Origin: an uncultured Alphaproteobacteria bacterium
Lineage (GTDB): Bacteria; Pseudomonadota; Alphaproteobacteria; UBA8366; GCA-2717185
Direction: 5' to 3'
NCBI GenBank assembly: GCA_943788635.1
Contig: CALSRA010000030.1
Span: forward strand, 1-61,632
DNA length: 61,632 nt
The notes under the pieces are model-generated. The model saw only the letters and a list, made by a program, of their open reading frames with translations. It was not told the DNA's origin and ran no database searches. The number at the start of each line of letters is the position of its first letter. Position 1 is the stretch's first letter. Below, in pieces: positions 9,028 through 16,456 of the stretch. The position numbers and the translations under genes were made by a program.

Positions 9028-9924
9028 ATGAAGGCAGGATTTATCGGCACCGGCAGCATGGGCAGTCCATTGGCATCCAATCTGCTGGACCAGGAAAAAT
9101 CACTGGTCGTATATGACATCAATCCGGCGGCAACCAAGCCGCTGGCCGAGAAACAGGCCCGGGTTGTCGCCTCGCCAGCCGAGGTCGCCGAGGAAGCCGA
9201 TATCGTTTTCGGCTGCATGCCCAGCATCGACAGCTTTCATGCCATCGTTTCCGGCAATGACGGCGTCATCCATGGCAAACAGATGAAGACCTTCGTCAAT
9301 CTGGGGACCATGGGCAGCGACGCCATTACAGCGGTGGAGGCAACACTGGCGGAACAGGGCGTCGGCGTGCTGGATTCACCGATCACCGGCGGCGTGGCGC
9401 GCGCCCGGCAGGGTGACATCACGGTTATCACCTCCGGCCCGAAAGCGATTTACGATCTGGCCGAACCGATGCTGAAATCCTTCGCCCGGGACATCCATTA
9501 TGTCGGCGACAAGGTTGGACAGGCGCAGCTTACAAAGATCTGCAACAACATCATGTCTTTCACCAACCTGATCGTCGGGCTGGAAGCGCTGGTCATGGCG
9601 GCAAAGGGCGGGGTTGATCCGGAAAAGGTGCTGGCTGTCCTGAATTCGGGTACCGGCCAGAACAGCGCGACGCTGACCAAAATTCCGAACTTCATCATGA
9701 ACCGGAAGTTCGACATGGAAGCGCCGATGTATATCAACGAGAAGGACACCCATCTGTGGCAACAGGAAGCCGACCGGCTGGAAGTACCGCAGATGGTGGC
9801 AAGCGCCACCTACCAGACGCTGCAACAGTTGGTCGCCATGGGGTTACGTGACGGGGACATGAGCGAAACCGTAAAACTGATCGAGCGCAATGCCGATTTC
9901 CAGCTTCCGAAAACACGGGACTAG
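9028..9924 (+). CDS. NAD(P)-dependent beta-hydroxyacid dehydrogenase (3-hydroxyisobutyrate dehydrogenase family)
   Basis: Dehydrogenase of 298 residues. The N-terminal Rossmann motif is GFIGTGSMGSPLASNLL. The substrate-binding signature is DSPITGGVARARQGDITVITSG. The catalytic lysine is in AQLTKICNNIM, which matches the family's K..NN pattern. The C-terminal helical domain is complete. The ATG at 9028 is chosen because GGGGGGA lies 8 nt upstream and the Rossmann motif starts immediately; an upstream frame extension lacks family support. The stop is followed 3 bp later by the NHL gene, so they are probably cotranscribed. Members act on 3-hydroxyisobutyrate, tartronate semialdehyde or similar acids. 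The specific substrate is not resolved. Confidence 0.88.
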   Translation: MKAGFIGTGSMGSPLASNLLDQEKSLVVYDINPAATKPLAEKQARVVASPAEVAEEADIVFGCMPSIDSFHAIVSGNDGVIHGKQMKTFVNLGTMGSDAITAVEATLAEQGVGVLDSPITGGVARARQGDITVITSGPKAIYDLAEPMLKSFARDIHYVGDKVGQAQLTKICNNIMSFTNLIVGLEALVMAAKGGVDPEKVLAVLNSGTGQNSATLTKIPNFIMNRKFDMEAPMYINEKDTHLWQQEADRLEVPQMVASATYQTLQQLVAMGLRDGDMSETVKLIERNADFQLPKTRD

Positions 9925-9927
9925 ACC

Positions 9928-10983
9928 ATGATCGACTCAAAATATAGCGGCTGGATCATCACCACGGTCGCGGGTACCGGTGCGGAAGGGTATGCCGGTG
10001 ATGGCGGCCCCGCGATACAAGCGCAACTCAACAATCCTTTCGATGTGGTCTTCGATGCTGCGGGCAATATGGTTTTCACTGATACGTTCAGTCATTGCAT
10101 CCGCCGGGTCGATGCCCGGACAGGTATCATTGAAACCATCGCCGGTACCGGCAATGCCGGATATTCCGGCGATGGCGGCCCCGCCATCACCGCCTGTTTC
10201 AACCAGCCTTACGGTCTGGCGATCGATGGCGACGGCGCCATATACACGGCCGACCGGCATAACGCCGCTGTCCGGCGGATCGACGGGGCAACCGGAATCG
10301 TGACGACATTCGCGGGCACGGGTGAAAAGGGGTTTTCCGGCGATGGCGGACCGGCAAACCGGGCGGCGATGGTTGAACCAAACGGTCTGGCGATCTCGCG
10401 CGATGGGCGATTGATGTATATCGCCGATGTTTCCGACAACCGTGTACGGGTCGTCGACCTCGCCAGCAACATCATCACAACCTTCGCCGGTACCGGCGCG
10501 GCAGCGCATGACGGCGATGGCAGTGCCGCCACGGCGGCGGCGGTCTTCGGCGCGCGTGCGGTTGGCTGCCGTCCCGCCGACGGCGCCGTCTATGTCATGG
10601 AGCGGCAGGGCAGTTCAATTCGGCTGGTCACACCCGATGGCACGATTTCCACCGTTTCCAGCACCGGCGAGACCGGCTATGGCGGCGATGGTGGACCGGC
10701 AGCGACCGCGATCTATGACCGGCCCAAGGAAATGACGCTGGACAGCGACGGCAATGTGCTGGTCGTCGATACGGAAAATCACGCCATCCGCTTCATCGAT
10801 TGGCAGGCGGACAGGGTATCGACTATCGCCGGGAATGGAACGCATGGCTATACCGGTGACGGCATACCTGCCGCGCAATCATCGCTGGCACGCCCGCATG
10901 GCGTCGCCATCGGGCCAGACGGGTCGTTCTATATCGGCGATACGGAAAACAACCGGATTCGAAAAGTATCCCGGCCGACGTGA
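9928..10983 (+). CDS. NHL-repeat beta-propeller protein
   Basis: Protein of 351 residues built of about six repeats. Each contains a phrase such as TxAGTGxxGYSGDGGPA followed by about 25 residues ending in a D..N/H.IR.VD strand, for example AGTGNAGYSGDGGPA, AGTGEKGFSGDGGPA and AGNGTHGYTGDG. This predicts a six-bladed propeller with possible metal or lactone chemistry. No signal peptide or membrane anchor is seen, so it is probably cytoplasmic. It begins 3 bp after the hydroxyacid dehydrogenase, implying a shared transcript. NHL proteins include SMP-30-like lactonases and scaffold proteins. Catalytic residues are not evident, so no reaction is assigned. Confidence 0.85.
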   Translation: MIDSKYSGWIITTVAGTGAEGYAGDGGPAIQAQLNNPFDVVFDAAGNMVFTDTFSHCIRRVDARTGIIETIAGTGNAGYSGDGGPAITACFNQPYGLAIDGDGAIYTADRHNAAVRRIDGATGIVTTFAGTGEKGFSGDGGPANRAAMVEPNGLAISRDGRLMYIADVSDNRVRVVDLASNIITTFAGTGAAAHDGDGSAATAAAVFGARAVGCRPADGAVYVMERQGSSIRLVTPDGTISTVSSTGETGYGGDGGPAATAIYDRPKEMTLDSDGNVLVVDTENHAIRFIDWQADRVSTIAGNGTHGYTGDGIPAAQSSLARPHGVAIGPDGSFYIGDTENNRIRKVSRPT

Positions 10984-10999
10984 GGTTGCCGGCCGGGAT
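10968..10999 (+). terminator. Strong GC hairpin over the NHL gene stop codon
   Basis: A perfect 10-bp stem pairs ATCCCGGCCG (10968-10977) with CGGCCGGGAT (10990-10999) around a 12-nt loop that holds the TGA stop. It sits between convergent genes (NHL on plus, fmdB on minus). There is no downstream T-run, so it may stabilise the mRNA end or act with Rho rather than be a classical terminator. Confidence 0.4.
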
Positions 11000-11049
11000 C
11001 AAGCGCAGCCCCGACTCCTGGCAGGCCGGTGCGCGCGACGCCTTGTCAC

Positions 11050-11406
11050 CTAGTGTGAAATCATCCAGGGGCGGGCCGACGGAAAGCCCTTGGACCCGTC
11101 AGCTCCATAATGGGTCCGGGTTTTTGTCGCTGATTTAGACGCGGAACAGCATGAACAGCCCGGCCCATGCCCGCCAGCCGCCCGCGAATCCGTGGTCGAA
11201 AGATGCGGTTCATGGGCACTGCGTTCATTGGTAGCATGCGCATGCCGGTCACCGCTCGCCATGAGCGCCAAACGTGGCGCAGTCAGCATGACGCGCGGCG
11301 CTGCCGTCCCGCAATCAGGGCAATCCGTCGGCGCGGCATATTCGCCGATCGGGCGGATGTCCTCGAACGGGCCGCAGGAATCACAGAAATATTCGTAAAC
11401 AGGCAT
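11050..11406 (-). CDS. fmdB: FmdB-family zinc-ribbon regulatory protein
   Basis: Small protein of 118 residues. The N-terminus MPVYEYFCDSCGPFE followed by CPDCG forms the FmdB zinc ribbon with paired CxxC knuckles. The C-terminal half is His/Ser-rich and ends with another Cys cluster (HGPGCSCCSA). The ATG at 11406 has GGGGAAG upstream and is exactly where family members begin. FmdB of Methylophilus methylotrophus was described as a regulator of formamidase expression. Here the gene directly follows fmdA on the same strand, reproducing that fmdA-fmdB pairing. Whether it binds DNA, RNA or the enzyme cannot be seen. Confidence 0.85.
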   Translation of the reverse strand: MPVYEYFCDSCGPFEDIRPIGEYAAPTDCPDCGTAAPRVMLTAPRLALMASGDRHAHATNERSAHEPHLSTTDSRAAGGHGPGCSCCSASKSATKTRTHYGADGSKGFPSARPWMISH

Positions 11407-11441
11407 CGGTCTTCCCCTGGAATCAAATTGGAACAAAACGT

Positions 11442-11473
11442 CGGGGCCAGCCGAACAATTTCAGCCAGCCCCG
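11442..11473 (-). promoter_or_regulatory. Intercistronic hairpin between fmdA and fmdB
   Basis: In the minus-strand transcript a 12-bp stem (CGGGGCUGGCUG with CGGCUGGCCCCG, including a few G-U pairs) closes an 8-nt AU-rich loop between the fmdA stop and the fmdB start. It could protect the fmdA 3' end or attenuate transcription into fmdB. There is no U-run, so full termination is not expected. Confidence 0.45.
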
Positions 11474-11480
11474 ATTCACC

Positions 11481-12710
11481 CTAGAGGTCCGGCGCGAGCG
11501 GCACCTGGACATCGCCTGACAGAAACTTCGTCGGACCATCGCTGCCCGGCATGATGTCAAACTCGAAAATTTCCGTCGGCAGCCAGAGCGTCGCACAGGC
11601 GTTTGGAATATCCACCACACCCGATATGTGCCCCTGGCATGGCGCCGTACCGAGAATGGAGTAAGCCTGGGCCCCGGAATAACCGAATTTCTTCAGGTAT
11701 TCGATGGCATTCAAACAGGCCTGACGATAGGCGATATGGACATCGAGGTAATGCTGCCCGCCGGCTTCATCGACGGAGATACCTTCGAAGATCAGGTAAT
11801 CCTTGTAGTTTGGCGTGATCGGGCTGGGTTTGAAGATCGGGTTCTTGATCCCGTACTTGCGCACCCCATCCTTGATCAGGCTGACCTTGATATGAATCCA
11901 GCCGGCCATTTCGATGGCGCCACAGAAAGTGATTTCGCCATCGCCCTGGCTGAAATGCAGATCGCCCATGGAAAGCCCGCCACCCGGCACATAGACCGGG
12001 AAGAACACGCGCGATCCCCGCGACAGATCCTTGATGTCGCAATTGCCGCCATGTTCCCGCGGCGGCACGGTGCGCGCGCCTTCCGCCCCTGCCGCCTTGG
12101 CGGCATCGCCGGTCATCTGGCCCATATGCGCCGTTTCACCCGATGGCAGCGCCGCCAGCGGCGGCACCCGGTCCGGGTCGGTCGCAACAAGCGCGCCTTC
12201 GCGACTGTTCCATTCATCCAGCAGTTCCCGCGACGGCAGGCAGCCGATCAGCCCGGGATGGATGAGCCCGGCAAAACTGACGCCCGGCATATGGCGGGAA
12301 TGGGTGAACATGCCCGAAATATCCCAGATGGTTTTCTGGGCTTCAGGAAAATGTTTGGTCAGGAATCCACCACCATTCTGTTTCGAAAAGAATCCGTTAA
12401 AGCCCCACAGACTGTCCTGCAGCGTCCCGATATCGAGAATATCGACGACCATCAGATCGCCCGGTTCCGCGCCCTCGACACCGATGGGACCAGACAGAAA
12501 ATGGACCTTGGTCAGATCGACATCGCGGACATCTGACGCGTCGTCGTTATCCATGATCTGGCCACCGGTCCAGTCGACGCATTCGACGATAAAGTCGTCA
12601 CCGGGTTTCACCGTCGCAACCATCGGAATGTCCGGATACCAACGGTTGTGGATCTTCTCATTGTCGTAGGGTGAGGCCTTCAGGTCGACTTCGATGATTG
12701 TTTCTGGCAT
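11481..12710 (-). CDS. fmdA: Formamidase (acetamidase/formamidase family)
   Basis: Hydrolase of 409 residues that converts formamide (or another short amide) to the acid and ammonia. The length matches the roughly 407-residue formamidase of Methylophilus. Visible family segments include DWTGGQIMDND near residue 50, SGPIGVEGAEPGDLMVVDILDIG, PGVSFAGLIHPGLIGCLPS and PPREHGGNCDIKDLSRGSRVFFPVYVPGG, the last being the conserved HGGN metal/active-site region. It also has GDLHFSQGDGEITFCGAIEM with the expected Asp-His and Glu residues. The start at 12710 follows GAGGGG; a longer frame upstream is not conserved. It is the sixth gene of the urtABCDE-fmdA-fmdB array, so amides imported by the ABC system are probably hydrolysed here. 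No urease or allophanate hydrolase is present in the window. Confidence 0.92.
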   Translation of the reverse strand: MPETIIEVDLKASPYDNEKIHNRWYPDIPMVATVKPGDDFIVECVDWTGGQIMDNDDASDVRDVDLTKVHFLSGPIGVEGAEPGDLMVVDILDIGTLQDSLWGFNGFFSKQNGGGFLTKHFPEAQKTIWDISGMFTHSRHMPGVSFAGLIHPGLIGCLPSRELLDEWNSREGALVATDPDRVPPLAALPSGETAHMGQMTGDAAKAAGAEGARTVPPREHGGNCDIKDLSRGSRVFFPVYVPGGGLSMGDLHFSQGDGEITFCGAIEMAGWIHIKVSLIKDGVRKYGIKNPIFKPSPITPNYKDYLIFEGISVDEAGGQHYLDVHIAYRQACLNAIEYLKKFGYSGAQAYSILGTAPCQGHISGVVDIPNACATLWLPTEIFEFDIMPGSDGPTKFLSGDVQVPLAPDL

Positions 12711-12768
12711 TTCAAATCCCCTCTCATGTTTGGGTTGGATCATGCGTTGAATTGCTCTGGTGCGTTGG

Positions 12769-13458
12769 TCAGACAGAGAGGAACTGAGCGACTTTTCCTT
12801 CGTCCACATTGGCGCGTTCGTCCTCGTGGACGACCTCGCCGTTTTCAAGAACAAGCACGCGGTCAGCGATTTCGAGCGCGAAGCTGAGCACTTGTTCGGA
12901 AACGATGATCGACAGCCCGCGTTCGTCGCGGATGCGTTTCAGCGTCCGGGCCATTTCCCGGATGATCGAGGGCTGGATTCCCTCGGTCGGTTCATCGAGC
13001 AGCAGGACCTTGGGGCGCGAGGCAAGTGCCCGGGCGATGGCGAGCTGCTGCTGCTGGCCGCCGGAAAGGTTACCGCCACGACGGCCCTTCATTTCCAGCA
13101 ATACCGGGAACAACTCGTAGATATCGTCGGGCACTTCGCTTTCGCCGGTGACGGTCAGGCCGGTTTCGACATTTTCCTGCACCGTCATTGTGGAGAAGAT
13201 CATGCGGCCCTGCGGCACATAGGCGACGCCGCTGGCAACCCGCTCGAAACTCTTCATCCCCGAAATTTCAGTATCGCCGATCTTTACCGACCCGCTTTTG
13301 GTCGGCACCACACCAATGAGCGATTTCATCAGCGTCGTCTTGCCCATACCATTGCGGCCCATGATCGCGATGATTTCATTCGGCGCGACGGTGAAATCGA
13401 GACCGTGCAGCACTTCGCTTTCGCCGTAGGCAACATGGAGGTCTGAAACCTGAAGCAT
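12769..13458 (-). CDS. urtE: Amide/urea ABC transporter ATP-binding protein UrtE
   Basis: ABC ATPase of 229 residues in the LivF/UrtE branch. Motifs are Walker A GRNGMGKTT, Q-loop VAYVPQGRMIF, signature LSGGQQQQLAIARAL and Walker B KVLLLDEPTEGIQPS. The switch region SEQVLSFALEIADR occupies the usual VEQ position. The sequence GRMIFSTMTVQENVETGL is typical of UrtE rather than of branched-chain amino-acid LivF. It pairs with UrtD, encoded 11 bp upstream, to drive the UrtB/UrtC channel at the inner membrane. The fmdA start lies 58 bp downstream. Confidence 0.92.
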   Translation of the reverse strand: MLQVSDLHVAYGESEVLHGLDFTVAPNEIIAIMGRNGMGKTTLMKSLIGVVPTKSGSVKIGDTEISGMKSFERVASGVAYVPQGRMIFSTMTVQENVETGLTVTGESEVPDDIYELFPVLLEMKGRRGGNLSGGQQQQLAIARALASRPKVLLLDEPTEGIQPSIIREMARTLKRIRDERGLSIIVSEQVLSFALEIADRVLVLENGEVVHEDERANVDEGKVAQFLSV

Positions 13459-13469
13459 GATCTGATTCC

Positions 13470-14216
13470 CTAATGTCCGAGGTAAACTTCGACGACTTTG
13501 GGGTCGTTCTTGACCCGTTCCATATCCCCTTCCGACAGCACCTTTCCCTGATGCAGGACGGTGACCCGGTGGGCGATGTCTTCGGCGAACTTCATGTCGT
13601 GCTCGATGACGATGACGGAGCGCCCCTTGATGATTTTCTTCAGAAGATCGGCGGTTTTCTGCCGCTCGCTGACGCTCATCCCGGCAACCGGCTCATCCAG
13701 CATCAGCAATTCCGGGTCCTGGATCAGCAACATGCCGATTTCGAGCCACTGTTTCTGGCCGTGGCTGAGAAAGGCCGCCCGCAGATCCAGCAACCCGTCC
13801 AGGAAGATCATTTCCGCGATCTCATTGACCCGGTCGATCACGACCTGATCGCGGCGGAACATGATCGCGCCGAATACGGTTCGGCCCCGGGGGTAGGAGA
13901 TTTCGAGATTTTCAAAGACCGTCAGATCCTCGTAGATCGACGGGGTCTGAAACTTGCGGCCGACCCCGGCCGTGACGATTTCGTGCTCGCGCATCGCGGT
14001 GAGTTCCTGGCCCTTGAACTTGATCGAACCTTCGGTCGCCTTGGTCTTGCCGCAGATTAGGTCCAGCACCGTGGTCTTGCCGGCCCCGTTCGGTCCGATG
14101 ATCACCCGGATCTCGTTGGGGTCGATATAGAGCGTCAGATCGTCCACCGCCCGGAACCCGTCGAAGGAAACCGTGAGCCCCTCGATGGCGAGCAGGAAGT
14201 CGTTTTCGGCAGCCAT
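13470..14216 (-). CDS. urtD: Amide/urea ABC transporter ATP-binding protein UrtD
   Basis: ABC ATPase of 248 residues in the LivG/UrtD branch. Motifs are Walker A GPNGAGKTT, Walker B LLMLDEPVAGMS and H-loop VIVIEHDMKFAEDIAHRV. The divergent signature LSHGQKQWLEIGMLL is diagnostic of UrtD, because LivG has LSGGQQ. The start at 14216 has AAGGAGGAG upstream. It is translationally close to urtC (13-bp gap) and urtE (11-bp gap). Confidence 0.93.
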   Translation of the reverse strand: MAAENDFLLAIEGLTVSFDGFRAVDDLTLYIDPNEIRVIIGPNGAGKTTVLDLICGKTKATEGSIKFKGQELTAMREHEIVTAGVGRKFQTPSIYEDLTVFENLEISYPRGRTVFGAIMFRRDQVVIDRVNEIAEMIFLDGLLDLRAAFLSHGQKQWLEIGMLLIQDPELLMLDEPVAGMSVSERQKTADLLKKIIKGRSVIVIEHDMKFAEDIAHRVTVLHQGKVLSEGDMERVKNDPKVVEVYLGH

Positions 14217-14229
14217 GAATGTCTCCTCC

Positions 14230-15372
14230 TTACTCTGCCGGACGCGCGGCTATGGATGATGTGTCGACGGGGTCGGGTTCCTTTCCACCGACCTCCAGCA
14301 GGCGTCGCACCTTCGGCTCCAGATAGGTCTGGTAGAGGCCTGCTATGCCGTTCGGAAAGGCCATTACGACACCGATGAACAGCGCGCCCATGGCGAACAG
14401 CCAGACTTCCGGAAGCACCTCGGAGAAAACCGTCTTTGCGTAGTTGACGAGCAACGTCCCGTAGATCGCGCCGAACAGGGACAACCGACCACCGACAGCG
14501 CAGTAGATCACCATTTCGATGGATGGGACGATGCCAACGAAAGATGGCGACATGAACCCGACCTGCAAGGTGAACATGGCCCCGCCAATAGCGGAGATCG
14601 CGGCCGCCAGACAGAACACGAAGATTTTCAGATTGGCCACGTTGTACCCGGAGAACCGGACCCGGTCTTCCTGGTCCCGCATCGCTACCAGCAGCCGGCC
14701 CAGCTTGCACTGGCGAATGAATTGCGCCAGCAGCAGACAGGCGATCAGCAACCCGCCGTTGACGAAATAGAGCACGTATTTCGCATCGTCCGTCCGGATA
14801 TCCCAGCCCAGCAGGGTCCGCAGGTCAGTAATGCCGTTGACGCCACCGGTATAACCCTGCTGCCCGATGATCAGGATCGTCAGGATCGCAGCGAACGCCT
14901 GGGTGATGATGGCGAAGTAGACGCCGCCGACCCGCCGCGTGAACATCGCAAGCCCGATGATGAAGGCGAAAAAGGTCGGCACGGCAATGATCGCGAGCAG
15001 GGTAAAGGGCAGCGAATGGAACGGCTCCCAGAACCAGGGCAGTTCGGTGATCTGGTTCCAGTCCATGAAGTCGGGAATGCCCGGTGTCGACTGGATCTTG
15101 GTGGCTTCCGGCGTCGAGGCTTCCAGCTTCAGGAACATGGCCATGCAATAGCCGCCAAGGCCGAAGAAGAGCCCCTGCCCGAGGCTGAGAATCCCGCCGG
15201 AGCCCCAGCAGAGAACCAGCCCGAGGGCAACGAAGGCATAGGTCAGGTATTTGCCAACGAGGTTGAGACGGAAGATATCCAGACCGAATGGCAGCACGAT
15301 GAAGATCAGGCCGATCAGGATGACGAGGAAAAGAAGCTCGCTGCGGTTAAAGAGTGAAAACCCGGCTTTCAT
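14230..15372 (-). CDS. urtC: Amide/urea ABC transporter permease UrtC
   Basis: Inner-membrane permease of 380 residues in the LivM/UrtC family, with about ten hydrophobic helices. The family segment GGILSLGQGLFFGLGGYCMAMFLK lies after helix 3. The coupling-helix region that contacts the ATPases is AMRDQEDRVRFSGYNVANLKIFVFCLAAAISAIGGAMF. The start at 15372 follows GAGGAGG. The C-terminal tail extends past the last helix (SIAARPAE). It lies 10 bp after urtB. Substrate choice between urea and short amides is set mainly by UrtA. Confidence 0.92.
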   Translation of the reverse strand: MKAGFSLFNRSELLFLVILIGLIFIVLPFGLDIFRLNLVGKYLTYAFVALGLVLCWGSGGILSLGQGLFFGLGGYCMAMFLKLEASTPEATKIQSTPGIPDFMDWNQITELPWFWEPFHSLPFTLLAIIAVPTFFAFIIGLAMFTRRVGGVYFAIITQAFAAILTILIIGQQGYTGGVNGITDLRTLLGWDIRTDDAKYVLYFVNGGLLIACLLLAQFIRQCKLGRLLVAMRDQEDRVRFSGYNVANLKIFVFCLAAAISAIGGAMFTLQVGFMSPSFVGIVPSIEMVIYCAVGGRLSLFGAIYGTLLVNYAKTVFSEVLPEVWLFAMGALFIGVVMAFPNGIAGLYQTYLEPKVRRLLEVGGKEPDPVDTSSIAARPAE

Positions 15373-15382
15373 GGCGACCTCC

Positions 15383-16309
15383 TCAGCGACGGACTTTGAG
15401 GGTGAACAGGCCCTGGGGACGAAGCATCAGGATGCCGACCACTGTCAGCAGCGTGAGTACTTTCGCCATGGACCCGCTCAGGAAAAATTCGATAGACGAC
15501 TGCGCCTGACTGATCGTGAAGGCCGACGCGATGGTGCCCAGCAGGCTGCTAGCGCCGCCGAAAACGACAACCAGAAAGGTATCGACGATATAGAGCTGAC
15601 CGGCGGTCGGACCGGTCGACCCGATCATCGTGAAGGCGCTGCCCGCCACCCCGGCGATGCCGCAGCCGATGCCAAAGGTCAGCCGGTCGGTGCGTTCGGT
15701 ATTGATACCAACGGCGCCGGCCATGACGCGGTTCTGTGTCACCGCGCGGACCTGCTTGCCCCAGCCGGAGCGGTACATCAGAAAGTAGACGGCAACGGTG
15801 ATTGAAATGGTCAGGATCATGACAAAGATCCCGTTGATCGGAATTTCGACGATATCGGTCAGCGGCAGCGCACCCATCATCCAGTCTGGGATCGTGACGC
15901 CGACTTCGCGGGCGCCGAATACCGAGCGATAGGTCTGCTGCAGGATGAGGCTGAGGCCCCAGGTCGCCAGCAGTGTATCCAGCGGTCGTTTATAGAGATG
16001 CCGGATCATCGCCCATTCCACCAGCATGCCAAGCGCGCCGGATGCAATGAAGGCGCAGATCATGGCGAGGAAGAAGTAGATGCTGAAAAGGCCTGGCAGG
16101 TATTCGGAGAACAGATTGGAACAGAGATAGGTGACGTAGGCACCGAGGATCATGAACTCGCCATGGGCCATGTTGATGACCCCCATCTGGCCGAAGATGA
16201 TCGCCAATCCCAGCGCCATCAGCACGAAGACCGAGAAGAGACTGAGACCTGCAAACCCTTGCATCGCGAAAATGGAGCCTAGCTCGGCCATCGTATAGTC
16301 GCTGAACAT
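15383..16309 (-). CDS. urtB: Amide/urea ABC transporter permease UrtB (short form)
   Basis: Inner-membrane permease of 308 residues in the LivH/UrtB family. Landmarks are GLAIIFGQMGVINMAHGEFMILGAYVTYL at the N-terminus and VTQNRVMAGAVGINTERTDRLTFGIGCGIAGVAGSAF, the EAA-like coupling loop. VDTFLVVVFGGASSLLGTIASAF is near the end. Many proteobacterial urea-type UrtB proteins carry a long N-terminal extension, as I recall; this one lacks it and resembles the amide-type permease linked to formamidase. It is separated from urtA by a 147-bp spacer with a strong hairpin, while the downstream genes are nearly contiguous. Confidence 0.9.
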   Translation of the reverse strand: MFSDYTMAELGSIFAMQGFAGLSLFSVFVLMALGLAIIFGQMGVINMAHGEFMILGAYVTYLCSNLFSEYLPGLFSIYFFLAMICAFIASGALGMLVEWAMIRHLYKRPLDTLLATWGLSLILQQTYRSVFGAREVGVTIPDWMMGALPLTDIVEIPINGIFVMILTISITVAVYFLMYRSGWGKQVRAVTQNRVMAGAVGINTERTDRLTFGIGCGIAGVAGSAFTMIGSTGPTAGQLYIVDTFLVVVFGGASSLLGTIASAFTISQAQSSIEFFLSGSMAKVLTLLTVVGILMLRPQGLFTLKVRR

Positions 16310-16387
16310 GTCCTTTTCCCTTTATCTTGCCCGTTTACGCTGACCGGGCGGGTTGGAAGACGAAATGGCGTTCGGGAACAGTAGGGA

Positions 16388-16445
16388 GGTGGAAAGGGCC
16401 GGGTGTGCGATACTCTGGGAGGAGAAGCTCCCAACCCTTTCCACC
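16388..16445 (-). promoter_or_regulatory. Nested hairpin between urtA and urtB
   Basis: A perfect 11-bp inverted repeat, GGTGGAAAGGG (16388-16398) and CCCTTTCCACC (16435-16445), encloses a second perfect 6-bp hairpin, TGGGAG (16416-16421) with CTCCCA (16428-16433). It follows the urtA stop by 11 nt in the transcript. Such structures after binding-protein genes commonly protect the upstream mRNA and partly terminate, giving more binding protein than permease. That role is inferred here. Confidence 0.6.
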
Positions 16446-16456
16446 GGTTCGAAGGC

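Noticed and set aside
9928..10983. Regularly spaced similar DNA blocks suggestive of a repeat array or CRISPR
   Set aside because: The periodic GGCGATGGCGG blocks encode the NHL protein repeats. Spacing and sequence vary as expected for coding repeats.
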